A stretch of 64,000 bases of DNA from Thermoflavifilum sp. (lineage in GTDB: Bacteria > Bacteroidota > Bacteroidia > Chitinophagales > Chitinophagaceae). The position numbers and the translations under genes were made by a program. How positions within the stretch are numbered: position 1 is the first letter of the stretch; the number at the start of each line of letters is the position of its first letter. The stretch covers positions 1-64,000 of the forward strand of contig JAIMAQ010000008.1 of NCBI GenBank assembly GCA_023511875.1, given 5' to 3'. The notes below the pieces were generated by a model, which did not search any database, was not told the DNA's origin, and saw only the letters and a list, made by a program, of their open reading frames with translations. Shown piece after piece: positions 1-9,278 of this stretch.

Positions 1-890
1 GATGGGTTGTTACCCAAAGTATTTGTCCCACCTCCACTAAGTCCATATCCTGCAGACACAGTTATGCTCTTGGCATTAGCTACAGGGTCTGTCTCTGTTA
101 CTACGCCCGTATTTGTTATAACACCTGTGGAGTTGTTCACACTTATACCAGTACCGCCTGTGTATCTGTTGTTCACATAGTTTTGCGTAGCCAACTTACC
201 AGAAGAAGTGTCTGCCGAAACAACACCTGTTGAGTTATTCACATTTACACCGAAGCCACTTGTATACCTGTTGTTTACATAATTAGTAGTAGTAATCTTA
301 CTCGTATCTGCTGACACTACTCCAGTTGAATTGTTTACGTTGACGCCAAATCCACTGGTATATCTATTATTCACATAGTTGGTGGTTGTTACTTTAGTTG
401 TATCTGCTGAAACAATGCCTGTAGAATTATTCACATTCACTCCGAAACCACTGGTATACCTGTTATTCACATAATTCTGAGTCGCTAACTTGGTGGTGTC
501 TACATTCAACGTAAAAGATGGGTTGTTACCCAAAGTATTTGTCCCACCTCCACTAAGTCCATATCCTGCAGACACAGTTATGCTCTTGGCATTGGCTATT
601 GGGTCTGTCTCTGTTACTACGCCTGTGTTTGTGATAACACCTGTTGAGTTGTTGACGCTTATACCCGTACCGCCTGTATACCTGTTGTTTACATAGTTCT
701 GTGTAGCTAGCCTGCCAGAAGAAGTATCTGCCGAAACAACACCTGTTGAATTATTTACGTTCACTCCGAAACCACTGGTATACCTGTTGTTAACATAATT
801 CTGAGTCGCTAACTTGGTGGTGTCTACATTCAACGTAAAAGATGGGTTGTTACCCAAAGTATTACTCCCCCCACCTGTTAGTCCGTATCC
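1..890 (-). repeat. In-frame 96-bp tandem repeats and a higher-order 516/324-bp cassette
   Basis: The coding sequence contains direct repeats. A 96-bp (32-codon) unit starts at 277, 373 and 469, and a 102-bp variant starts at 175. At a larger scale, bases 1-276 closely match 517-792, and 469-516 match 793-840. A third GGGTTGTTACCC block occurs at 841. The cassette is 516 bp in one copy and 324 bp in the next; the difference of 192 bp is exactly two 96-bp units. All copies keep the reading frame, so the array changes protein length without breaking it. Confidence 0.85.
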
Positions 891-1244
891 TGAGGTTACA
901 CTTACTGTTTTGGCGGTAGCTATAGGATCGGTTTCTCGAGAGGCTAGGTTAGCGAAGTCTACGATTTTAATCCATACACCATCTTTGCGAATCATTAAGC
1001 AGCTATCGCTAGTGCCTACATAAAAAATGAGCATGCCATCGGGTATGGGGTTGGGATGAAACGCATTGGTATCGGAGATCCGAGGCAGAAGCAGGCCTTG
1101 GTTAGTGCTTTCTAGCTCTAGCAGAGCCGTTTTGGAGATCTGAGTGGGGTTATTGCCCAGCTTCAATTGCTGGGCAATAGCTGGGCTGGCTATCCCTGCC
1201 ATCGCCAAATAGATTCCGCATAATAGGTAAATACTTTTTTTCAT
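1..1244 (-). CDS. Secreted tail-fibre-like repeat protein, C-terminus beyond window edge
   Basis: The ATG is at 1244 and the frame stays open to base 1, so at least 414 residues are visible and the C-terminus is missing. The N-terminus is a signal peptide (MKKSIYLLCGIYLAMAG, then an AIAQQ cleavage region). It is followed by a module common in secreted Bacteroidota proteins (ALLELESTNQGLLLPRISDT, then PDGMLIFYV and a W near residue 78). The rest is made of repeats built on YVNNRYTSGFGVNVNN and on GYGLSGGGTNTLGNNPS. Asn, Thr, Ser and Gly dominate, as in phage tail fibres and trimeric beta-structured stalks. It is a paralogue of the next gene upstream, 124 bp away on the same strand. A surface or adhesive role is inferred; no catalytic motif is seen. 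Confidence 0.8.
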   Translation of the reverse strand, partial: MKKSIYLLCGIYLAMAGIASPAIAQQLKLGNNPTQISKTALLELESTNQGLLLPRISDTNAFHPNPIPDGMLIFYVGTSDSCLMIRKDGVWIKIVDFANLASRETDPIATAKTVSVTSGYGLTGGGSNTLGNNPSFTLNVDTTKLATQNYVNNRYTSGFGVNVNNSTGVVSADTSSGRLATQNYVNNRYTGGTGISVNNSTGVITNTGVVTETDPIANAKSITVSAGYGLSGGGTNTLGNNPSFTLNVDTTKLATQNYVNNRYTSGFGVNVNNSTGIVSADTTKVTTTNYVNNRYTSGFGVNVNNSTGVVSADTSKITTTNYVNNRYTSGFGVNVNNSTGVVSADTSSGKLATQNYVNNRYTGGTGISVNNSTGVITNTGVVTETDPVANAKSITVSAGYGLSGGGTNTLGNNP

Positions 1245-1368
1245 AGGGAAATGGTTTGTATTCAAGACGCAAGTCTTGAAATCAGGGTGCAGTTTTTCCC
1301 GCGAGCACTATCCTGGAGTATTTTTTCATGCCTGGCTGTTTGAATGGGAAAGGCTTAACACGCTTGGG

Positions 1369-3081
1369 TTATTTTTGAATGATATACCAGTTGGTCCCAT
1401 CGGTTTGCAGGGTCACAAAAGTCCAGTCGTTATAGATGGTATAGCTGCTTCCCCCTTCAATACTTCCCCCACTAGGCGTAATGGTAAGCGCATTATCGAT
1501 ACCTCCTGTGCCAACCTTTTTGATCACATATACCCGACCGGGGATGTTGGTGGGATTGGGAAGGGTAACGGTGATAGGTCCGCTGGTGCAATTGGCCAGG
1601 ATGGTATGATCTTGCGCAGTGGCGGTATAGTTGCTGCTTATGTTTTTGATCGCTAGGGCAAAAGAACCATTGACTTGTAGGGTAGAGTTGGGCGTGGTAG
1701 TAGTGCCCACGGCGAGCGAGTCGCGGAAGCTTTTGCTACCCGCAAAGGTTTGAGCTACGGTATCTATTACTCCACGCACATTGTAGGCCGCATTGGGAAT
1801 ATTGATGATGGTTTTATCTGTAGCGCTGCTATCGATGTAGATGTCGTGCTGGGAGGCGTCTTTGCCAGTTTGGAGTTGTTTAAATGCCGATTGGTTTAAT
1901 GTTTTTTGCAGCACGACACCCGAAGAATTACGGATCAACACGTTGTTGCCATCGGAAGAGCTAGCATTTCCGATATTGCTGATGGTAAGTGTGCTGGAAG
2001 TATTTCCATTCAATACCGTATTGCCATTCACCGTAGCATTGCCGTTTACGGTAGCGTTATTACTAAAGGTGGCAGCACCAGTTACATTGATTGTACCGCC
2101 TACATTAGTATTGCCTGATATCGTAGCGTTGCCTGTCACGCCCAAGTTTTGATTGATTTGCACATTACCAGTGAAGGTTTTGTTCCCGCCAAAGGTTTGG
2201 TCGGTAGCCGTAACGGCGCCAGGGTTTGTTGCATCAGCTGCATGCAGGGTAATGACTTTATTGGTATTGTCTACGGTAAGGCCATTGGCATTGGAGGCAG
2301 AGGAGAAAGCGTAGTCCCAATTAGCGGCTGCATATTGCAGTTTTTGCCAGTCGGCATAGGTAAGCAATCCAGCCGTTTGTGTGGTGTTGTTTACCACGGG
2401 GATGTTTAGCTGGATGGTGCTGTCTGTAGAGTTTGGCGTAAACTGCAGGTTTGGATTGGTGGCCGAGCTATCTACCGTAAGGGTAATTCCTTCATTTTTC
2501 AGTCCGTTTAAAAATCGGATAGCGTTACGGAAAGCTGCAGTGGAAAGGGTTTTTCGTTTGATGATATACCCATTGGTAGGGTCGATCACCAATACTTGCA
2601 AAGAATCAGTAGTTTCTTGCACTTGCGGCAGTTTAAGGGATTGATCGGCACCAATTTGGATGACATCGGTATTGTTGGTACCTATGCTCATAGGCTGGGC
2701 GTCGGTAGTACCCAGGAAATTTCCTATTCCGTTGGTACCTGCATTACCTCCACGACGCCAGTAGGCCGTGGTATCGTCGGCTACGGCAGAGAGCTGAGCC
2801 CAATAACCATTCCGGCGCACATAGAGCCCGGCATTGGGGGCTTTGCTTAGGTAAATGATCATGCCATCGGGTGGGTTATACCCATTAATGGTAGTCGTGT
2901 CGGTCAGGCGAGTGAGCAAAAGCCCCTGCCGATCGCTTTCGAGCTCTAAGATGGCAGATTTCTGAATGTTGGTAGGATTAGACCCAATCTTGAGCTGGGC
3001 AAAGCTCTTTGTGGAAAAGAGCAGAAACAAGAACACAGATGTGCATAAGGCACACCACAGGCGGTTGGTGAACAGTTTCAT
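1369..3081 (-). CDS. Secreted tail-fibre-like protein with collar-type C-terminal domain
   Basis: I chose the ATG at 3081 over an upstream one at 3153 because it starts a clean signal peptide (MKLFTNRLWCALCTSVFLF, ending near SFA-QLK) and matches the paralogue's start; the protein is then 570 residues. After the signal comes the same module as in the paralogue (AILELESDRQGLLLTRLTDT, PPDGMIIYLS). A middle region carries short hexapeptide-like repeats rich in N, G, T and V (NATVNGNATVNGNTVLNGN), as expected for a beta-helical or trimeric stalk. The last ~95 residues (YTATAQDHTILANCTSGPI ... TDGTNWYIIQK) resemble C-terminal domains of phage tail fibres. A surface-exposed or adhesive role is inferred. 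Confidence 0.8.
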   Translation of the reverse strand: MKLFTNRLWCALCTSVFLFLLFSTKSFAQLKIGSNPTNIQKSAILELESDRQGLLLTRLTDTTTINGYNPPDGMIIYLSKAPNAGLYVRRNGYWAQLSAVADDTTAYWRRGGNAGTNGIGNFLGTTDAQPMSIGTNNTDVIQIGADQSLKLPQVQETTDSLQVLVIDPTNGYIIKRKTLSTAAFRNAIRFLNGLKNEGITLTVDSSATNPNLQFTPNSTDSTIQLNIPVVNNTTQTAGLLTYADWQKLQYAAANWDYAFSSASNANGLTVDNTNKVITLHAADATNPGAVTATDQTFGGNKTFTGNVQINQNLGVTGNATISGNTNVGGTINVTGAATFSNNATVNGNATVNGNTVLNGNTSSTLTISNIGNASSSDGNNVLIRNSSGVVLQKTLNQSAFKQLQTGKDASQHDIYIDSSATDKTIINIPNAAYNVRGVIDTVAQTFAGSKSFRDSLAVGTTTTPNSTLQVNGSFALAIKNISSNYTATAQDHTILANCTSGPITVTLPNPTNIPGRVYVIKKVGTGGIDNALTITPSGGSIEGGSSYTIYNDWTFVTLQTDGTNWYIIQK

Positions 3082-3153
3082 AGGATACTGGTTTTTATAG
3101 GCAACAATAAAATACGTAATAAAATAGAGAAAGGTTTTGTTCTCTACTCGCAC

Positions 3154-3467
3154 ATTTTCTGTTACCCTAAACCCTACCTGGCTTTACCCAATGCCCCTTC
3201 ACAGATTTAACCTTTCGTTGAGCAAAATAAAAAATATTTTTTTAAAAATACAAGAATTTAGTATATCATTTTTTTAATAACGTAAAAAATTTAATATGTA
3301 TAAAGTGTCTGGATAACAGGAATTCATTTAAGAAGCCAGCCTTGTAACAACTTTTAAGTTTTTTAAGTGCTAAAGGGAGGGAGCTGCAAATTTAGTAGCT
3401 GCTTGGAAAAATGAATCCAAAACCCGAAAGGATGGAAACTTTTTTATAAGATGAACTGCGCAGACCC
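3154..3467. other. Divergent intergenic region, AT-rich
   Basis: About 400 bp separate the divergent starts at 3081 (minus) and 3501 (plus). The stretch 3220-3300 is very A/T-rich and probably holds one or both promoters. I could not find a convincing TTTG-N19-21-TAnnTTTG pair, a structured RNA or a small gene. Confidence 0.4.
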
Positions 3468-3500
3468 ATGAATTTTGTATTTTCCAAGCAAATTTTACCC

Positions 3501-6500
3501 ATGAACCGTTGTCTGTGCTATGCCTATCTATTGTTAGGCTTGGGCATTTTGTATAGCTGTAGCCATAAACCACAAACGCTCTTTCGGCTGTTACCAGCTT
3601 CCCGCACGGGAATCGACTTCAATAACGAGGTGCAAGAAAATGACTCGATTAATCCGATTGATCTAGAGTTTTTGTACAATGGTGGAGGTGTGGCTGTAGG
3701 TGATTTTAACCGAGATGGCTTGCCCGACTTGTATTTTACTGGTAGCTTAATGGGCAATAGGCTATACCTCAACAAGGGTAATTTGCATTTCGAGGATGTG
3801 ACCAAAGAGGCCGGGGTGGGCGGTATGGGGCGCTGGTGCAATGGAGCTACCGTAGTTGATATCAACAACGATGGATGGCCTGATATCTATGTGTGTGCTA
3901 CGATCAGCAAAGACCCCAATAAACGTCGCAACATGTTGTTTGTCAATCAGGGGCTCGATAGCAACGGCGTGCCGGTTTTCAAGGAAGAAGCACACGAGTA
4001 TGGGCTCGATGATACGGGTCATTCGGTAATGGCTGCATTTTTTGATTACGATCATGATGGCGATCTCGACATGTATCTGGTAGAAACTACGCCGGCGGGC
4101 CGTGGCAGCAGCACGTTTTATGGACCTTTGAATCAACTGGCTCATGCCAGTTCAGATAAATTGTTTCGCAACGACTGGAGCGATTCACTGCATCACCCCG
4201 TATTTACCGATGTATCTGCTCAAGCCGGCATTCACGATGATGGCTATGGTCTATCTGTAGATATTGCCGATTTTAATCACGATGGTTGGCCAGATATTTA
4301 TGTAGATAATGATTTTCTGTCAAACGACTTGCTATATATTAACAACCACAACGGTACGTTTACGGATGCTATTAAGCAATATTTTAAACATACTTCACAG
4401 TCGGCCATGGGGAGTGATGTTGGTGATGTAAACAATGATGGATTGCCCGATTTGGTTAGTGTAGATATGGCGGCCGAAAGCAATTTTCGTAAGAAAAAAA
4501 ACATGCCCGCCGAGAATTATGTGAATTATCTCAACATGATAGCCTATGGATACGTTATCCAATACGGGCGTAATACGCTGCAAATCAATCAAGGCCCCAG
4601 CTTGGGCGAGGGTGATAGCGTGTGCCATCCGGTGTTTAGTGATCTGGCATACCTAGCCGGAGTAGCCGAAACCGATTGGAGCTGGACGCCAAGCTTAGCC
4701 GATTTCGATAATGATGGCTGGCTCGACTTGATCATTACCAATGGGTATCCTAAAGATGTGACCGATCATGACTTTATTACCTATCGCAACATGGCCACCA
4801 ATTTGGTTTCTAAGCGCGACATTTTGCAGCAAATACCCAGCATTAAAGTACCCAATTATGCTTTTCGCAATGATGGTCATCTGCATTTTCAAAATGTTAC
4901 CCAACAGTGGGGAATGGATATCTCTTCATTTTCAAATGGAGCAGTGTATGTCGACTTAGACAATGATGGGGATCTTGACTATGTGGTCAACAATATCAAC
5001 CAGACGGCCTTTGTATTTGAAAATACCCTCAACGATGCTCATCATATTCGGGCCAATTTTCTTCGGGTACGGCTCATTGGGGATTCCCTTAATCGAGACG
5101 GTATTGGCACTACGCTCATGCTGTTTGCACACGGGCAAATGCAAACGCGCTACCATCAACCTGTGAGGGGTTATTTATCGAGCGTAGATCCCATCGAGCA
5201 TTTCGGATTGGGTAAGACCACTGTGGTAGACTCTCTTATCGTGATTTGGCCTAATGGGGAATATCAAAAGCTCACTCATATCCCGGCCAATCAGCTTTTG
5301 ACGGTCGATATTCGTCAAGCCAAATATCCCTCGTTGGGTGCTCCCTTCGATGCCCTGCCCGATCATTCGCTGGTAAAAGATACGCTCGCCTTACACTTTT
5401 GGTACGACCGACCTGCAGTGGATGCCACGGCTCTGTTTACCCAGATTACTTCGAAAGCGGGCATTCATTACGTGAACCATGACCCTGATTATGTAGACTT
5501 CAACGTGCAAAAACTCCTTCCACACAAGCTTTCTCAATATGGTCCAGGCATCGCTGTAGGCGATATCGATGGTGATGGCCTGGAAGATATTGTTTTGGGA
5601 GGAGCTACAGGCCTTGCGCCTACAGTGCTCCGACAAACTCAACCCGGAAAATTCACACAATTGGATTTCCTCCATCTAGCTCGCGACTACAACCGCCAGT
5701 CGGAAACCCGTGGTCTTCTGCTCTTCGACGCCGATGGAGATGGCCGCCCCGACCTCTATTTGGCCTCAGGAAGTGTGGAACAACCGGCTGGTTCAATGGC
5801 CTATCGCGATCAATTTTATCACAACTTAGGCAATGGCCATTTCCAACTCGATACGGCTGCCATTCCGTTTAATACCACCAGCAAATCGTGTGTGATTGCG
5901 GCAGATTTTAACCGAGATGGCAAGCCCGATCTGTTTGTGGGTGGGCGTGTGTTGCCAGAAGAGTGGCCTAAGCCCGTGTCGAGCTATATTTTTGAAAATA
6001 AAAGTACGCCGGGTCATCCCCTGTTTGTGGATGTGACCGATCAAGTAGCTCCCATGCTCAAAAACATAGGTATGGTGAGTGCCGCTATCTGGACCGATTT
6101 CAACAATGATGGCTGGCCCGACCTTGTCTTGGTTGGCGAATGGATGCCCATCGTCTTTTTGGAGAATGACCACGGGCATTTTCGGGATATTACAGCACAA
6201 ACTGGCTTGCAAAATGAGTTGGGCTGGTGGAATAGCATCGTGGCAGGCGATTTTAACAATGATGGTTTGATAGACTATATCGTGGGCAATCTAGGCCAAA
6301 ATTCCTACTACCGCGCTAGCCATACTTATCCCATGCATGTGTATGCCAAAGATTTTGACCAAAATGGCAGCTACGATGCTATACCTACCATGTATATCCC
6401 CGATGATCATGGGGTGAAGCATGAATATCCTACCGAAGGCAGAGACGACTTAATCAGGCAAATGATTGGCATGAAGCGTAAATTTCCGACTTATAAGGCT

Positions 6501-7151
6501 TTTGGCTATGCCACCATTCAAGATATCCTTACTCCTGAAGATATGAAGGGTGCGCTGGTGTTGGAAGCTAATCAATTTCATTCGGTATATCTGGAAAACA
6601 AAGGGAATGGCCATTTTGAAATGCATGTGCTGCCCGTACAGGCTCAGGTAGCGCCTATTTATGGCATGGTTACGGGCGATTTTAATGGCGATGGTAATCT
6701 CGACGTGGCCTTGTGTGGAAACGATTATGGCCCCGATCCCAATACGGGCCGATATGACGCATTGAATGGCTTGGTGTTATTGGGAGATGGAGCAGGTCAT
6801 TTTCGTCCATTAACCATTTTACAAAGTGGCTTTTATGTGCCGGGCGATGCTAAGGCTATGGCCTGGATAGATCTGGGTGGAGGGCAGCCAGGACTGGCCG
6901 TTACACAAAATAATGGGCCTCTGTTGCTGTTTAGACCTCGTTTGCCCCTGCATTTAATCCCCTTGCGTGCCGATGAATACGCAGCCATCGAACACCTCTA
7001 CAACGGTAAAACCCGTAAGGAAGAAGTATTTTGGCAGGGAGCATTTCTCTCTGCATCTCCGCATGCTTTGCTGGTAGATAGTACCGTGAAAGCTGTGGAT
7101 GTCTTCAATATCGTGGGCCAAAAACGCACGTTGGTGGCGCCTTTCCACTAA
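3501..7151 (+). CDS. FG-GAP/VCBS repeat lipoprotein with ASPIC/UnbV domain
   Basis: The product has 1216 residues from the ATG at 3501. That start was chosen over 3468 because it gives a lipoprotein signal (MNRCLCYAYLLLGLGILYSC, lipobox LYSC). The body has many FG-GAP/VCBS blade motifs with calcium-binding acidic loops (DFNRDGLPDLYF, DINNDGWPDIYV, DLDNDGDLDYVV, DFNNDGLIDYIV), enough for two beta-propellers. Between them lies an ASPIC/UnbV domain (YLSSVDPIEHFGLGK, then VIWPNGEYQKL) around residues 520-620. Such proteins are abundant in Bacteroidota outer membranes, and some lie beside SusCD systems; none is present here. The exact substrate or role is unknown. Calcium-dependent surface binding is inferred from the family. 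Confidence 0.85.
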   Translation: MNRCLCYAYLLLGLGILYSCSHKPQTLFRLLPASRTGIDFNNEVQENDSINPIDLEFLYNGGGVAVGDFNRDGLPDLYFTGSLMGNRLYLNKGNLHFEDVTKEAGVGGMGRWCNGATVVDINNDGWPDIYVCATISKDPNKRRNMLFVNQGLDSNGVPVFKEEAHEYGLDDTGHSVMAAFFDYDHDGDLDMYLVETTPAGRGSSTFYGPLNQLAHASSDKLFRNDWSDSLHHPVFTDVSAQAGIHDDGYGLSVDIADFNHDGWPDIYVDNDFLSNDLLYINNHNGTFTDAIKQYFKHTSQSAMGSDVGDVNNDGLPDLVSVDMAAESNFRKKKNMPAENYVNYLNMIAYGYVIQYGRNTLQINQGPSLGEGDSVCHPVFSDLAYLAGVAETDWSWTPSLADFDNDGWLDLIITNGYPKDVTDHDFITYRNMATNLVSKRDILQQIPSIKVPNYAFRNDGHLHFQNVTQQWGMDISSFSNGAVYVDLDNDGDLDYVVNNINQTAFVFENTLNDAHHIRANFLRVRLIGDSLNRDGIGTTLMLFAHGQMQTRYHQPVRGYLSSVDPIEHFGLGKTTVVDSLIVIWPNGEYQKLTHIPANQLLTVDIRQAKYPSLGAPFDALPDHSLVKDTLALHFWYDRPAVDATALFTQITSKAGIHYVNHDPDYVDFNVQKLLPHKLSQYGPGIAVGDIDGDGLEDIVLGGATGLAPTVLRQTQPGKFTQLDFLHLARDYNRQSETRGLLLFDADGDGRPDLYLASGSVEQPAGSMAYRDQFYHNLGNGHFQLDTAAIPFNTTSKSCVIAADFNRDGKPDLFVGGRVLPEEWPKPVSSYIFENKSTPGHPLFVDVTDQVAPMLKNIGMVSAAIWTDFNNDGWPDLVLVGEWMPIVFLENDHGHFRDITAQTGLQNELGWWNSIVAGDFNNDGLIDYIVGNLGQNSYYRASHTYPMHVYAKDFDQNGSYDAIPTMYIPDDHGVKHEYPTEGRDDLIRQMIGMKRKFPTYKAFGYATIQDILTPEDMKGALVLEANQFHSVYLENKGNGHFEMHVLPVQAQVAPIYGMVTGDFNGDGNLDVALCGNDYGPDPNTGRYDALNGLVLLGDGAGHFRPLTILQSGFYVPGDAKAMAWIDLGGGQPGLAVTQNNGPLLLFRPRLPLHLIPLRADEYAAIEHLYNGKTRKEEVFWQGAFLSASPHALLVDSTVKAVDVFNIVGQKRTLVAPFH

Positions 7152-7167
7152 TATAGCTGGGCATGCT

Positions 7168-7390
7168 CTTCTTTCTTTGTCTTGAAACAAAGAAAGAAGC
7201 AAAGAAAGTTCAAGACCTTCAGAAAAATGGCTAAAATGGGCTCCATTTCGCTACGGAAAATGAAAAACTCCTATGGGCTTATGTAATGTTGATTCACCTT
7301 TTTGATACTTCGACTCTTATCTATATCTCACCTCATTTTCCGCTTTACGCTCATGTTCGCCCATTTCTTCACGCCATTTTTCTGAAGGTC
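7168..7390. repeat. Hairpin-rich dispersed repeat, long copy
   Basis: Bases 7168-7214 hold a hairpin sequence (CTTTCTTTG ... CAAAGAAAG) that recurs almost identically at 7488-7534. A second part forms a long imperfect inverted repeat: arm 7214-7263 against arm 7333-7390. The outer 18 bases (GACCTTCAGAAAAATGGC and its complement) match perfectly, and GGAAAATGA/TCATTTTCC lie at the inner ends. It lies just after the FG-GAP gene and may act as its terminator. The structure resembles REP/BIME or MITE elements. No transposase is present. Confidence 0.65.
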
Positions 7391-7487
7391 GTTCTTGCGC
7401 AACTGCGTGATAACTGAGTAAAAAAACTTGTCTTTTATGAAAATTTCGAGGACTAAAATTTTTTGATACAATTTATGAACAACAATC

Positions 7488-7568
7488 CTTCTTTCTTTGT
7501 CTTGAAACAAAAAAAGAAGCAAAGAAAGTTCAAGGCTGTCAGAAAAAAACGCCATTTTTCTGAAGGTC
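7488..7568. repeat. Hairpin-rich dispersed repeat, short copy
   Basis: This second copy carries the same CTTCTTTCTTTG...GAAAGTTCAAG block as 7168-7214 (one or two base changes) followed directly by GCCATTTTTCTGAAGGTC (7551-7568), the same arm end found at 7373-7390. The long loop of the first copy is missing, so this looks like an internally deleted form. The open reading frames crossing it are low-complexity by-products of the repeat. Confidence 0.6.
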
Positions 7569-7703
7569 GTTTGGCGAGGCTTCACGGTTACTGAGTAGCG
7601 AAGCGTATCGAAGTGAGAGGAAAGCGAAAAAACACTATCTCAATATAGACGTTATATATGTGCGACTAATAAACTCAGTAAACAGCAAAAGGGACATAGA
7701 TGA

Positions 7704-9215
7704 TTAAAACAATTTATTCAAGGCATCTATGTAGGCTCGCACAGTAGCTACCACAATATCGGTGGAATAACCATATCCATAGCATGTTTTGCCTTGATGG
7801 CTTACCGTCATATTGACCTTACTCACATCTTCACTACCGCCATGAATGGCCTGAATGCTCAATTCTTCGATATTGACATGTTTGTCGATAATCTGTTCGA
7901 TCGCTTTCACTGCTGCATCTACTGGTCCATTACCTGTTGCTGTAGCCGATTTTTCTTCACCTAGCACGCGTAGTTTAACCGTAGCCATAGGTTGCAGTGG
8001 TTCGCCACACATCACCTGTAGCAGCTCTACATGCAGGGCATTTTGCTGATAATGTTGATCCACATCATGCCCCATCAGCCATTGCAGGTCTTGATCATCC
8101 ACTTCTTTTTTCTTATCGGCTAGCTCCAAGAAACGTTGATACACCTCATCGAGATTCAACCTATCGATTTGATATCCCAATCTTTCTAAACGATGCTTCA
8201 AGGCATGACGTCCACTACGTGCAGTGAGAATGATGGCATTCGAAGGGATACCTACATCTTCTGGATTGATGATTTCATAGTTTTGACGATATTTCAACAC
8301 CCCATCTTGATGGATACCTGAGCTATGTGCAAAAGCATTTCGGCCAACGATGGCTTTATTGGGTTGCACGGGCATACGCATCATCTTCGATACCATGTTG
8401 CTGATGTGGTAAAACTTTTTGGTTTGGATGCAGGTATGCAACCCGAGCGTTTGTTGATGAGTTTTCAAGATCATGACCACTTCTTCCATAGAAGTATTGC
8501 CTGCTCGCTCTCCTACACCATTGATCGTGCATTCTACTTGACGAGCTCCTGCCTGTAAACCGGCAATAGAATTGGCTGTAGCTAGTCCCAGATCATCGTG
8601 GCAATGCACAGAGATGATAGCCTTGCCGATATTTGGTACATGCGTTTTCAGATAACGAATCTTATGGGCATATTGCTCTGGTAAACAATATCCATTGGTA
8701 TCAGGAATATTTACCACAGTGGCTCCTGCAGCGATGACGGCTTCAATCATACGGGCTAAATATTCCACATCGGCACGGCCAGCGTCTTCGGCATAGAATT
8801 CCACATCATCCACAAAGCGTCGAGCGTATTTCACGGCATCTACTGCACGTTGTAAAATTTCTTCACGGGTGCTATTAAACTTATAACGAATATGAATGTC
8901 TGAAGCTCCAATCCCCGTATGAATGCGTGGTCTGCGAGCAAAGCGAAGGGCTTCAGCAGCCGCATCGATATCTTTTTGATTGGCACGCGTAAGTGCGCAG
9001 ATCACAGGTTCTTTTACTGCCTTGGAAATCTCTACCACACTTTGAAAATCACCCGGGCTGGATATGGGAAATCCCGCCTCAATGATATCTACCCCTAGGG
9101 CTTCCAATTCACGCGCAATTTCAATTTTCTCAGGTGTGGTGAGCTGGCAACCCGGTACTTGCTCACCATCACGCAAAGTGGTATCGAAAACATACACACG
9201 ATTAGGATCGTTCAT
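7704..9215 (-). CDS. leuA: 2-isopropylmalate synthase
   Basis: The enzyme condenses acetyl-CoA with 2-oxoisovalerate to 2-isopropylmalate, the first committed step of leucine synthesis. The HMGL-like TIM barrel starts with [14 protein letters not shown] (residues 11-24) and has the metal-binding HCHDDLGLA motif near residue 203 and NGVGERAGN after it. The C-terminal 120 residues match the LeuA allosteric domain that senses leucine. The length of 503 aa fits the bacterial short LeuA class. It is the last gene of the leuC-leuD-leuB-leuA operon and lies 63 bp after leuB. No internal damage is seen. Confidence 0.95.
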   Translation of the reverse strand: MNDPNRVYVFDTTLRDGEQVPGCQLTTPEKIEIARELEALGVDIIEAGFPISSPGDFQSVVEISKAVKEPVICALTRANQKDIDAAAEALRFARRPRIHTGIGASDIHIRYKFNSTREEILQRAVDAVKYARRFVDDVEFYAEDAGRADVEYLARMIEAVIAAGATVVNIPDTNGYCLPEQYAHKIRYLKTHVPNIGKAIISVHCHDDLGLATANSIAGLQAGARQVECTINGVGERAGNTSMEEVVMILKTHQQTLGLHTCIQTKKFYHISNMVSKMMRMPVQPNKAIVGRNAFAHSSGIHQDGVLKYRQNYEIINPEDVGIPSNAIILTARSGRHALKHRLERLGYQIDRLNLDEVYQRFLELADKKKEVDDQDLQWLMGHDVDQHYQQNALHVELLQVMCGEPLQPMATVKLRVLGEEKSATATGNGPVDAAVKAIEQIIDKHVNIEELSIQAIHGGSEDVSKVNMTVSHQGKTCYGYGYSTDIVVATVRAYIDALNKLF

Positions 9216-9278
9216 GATAAAATGATTTTAAAATGGTTAACCATATTTCGGATTATCCAGCAAATCCAGTTCAATGCA

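Noticed and set aside
1-900. Regular repeats resembling a CRISPR or satellite array
   Set aside because: The 96-bp units are in frame with a secreted protein, have no unique spacers of constant size, and code for a consistent 32-residue motif.
1276-2850. Several plus-strand ORFs opposite the second tail-fibre-like gene
   Set aside because: They are shadows of the minus-strand coding repeats, with no initiation context or domain.
7328-7585. 85-codon ORF in the gap after the FG-GAP gene
   Set aside because: It runs through the dispersed hairpin repeat; its LFQDKERR segment is a translation of that repeat, also seen at 7168-7202.
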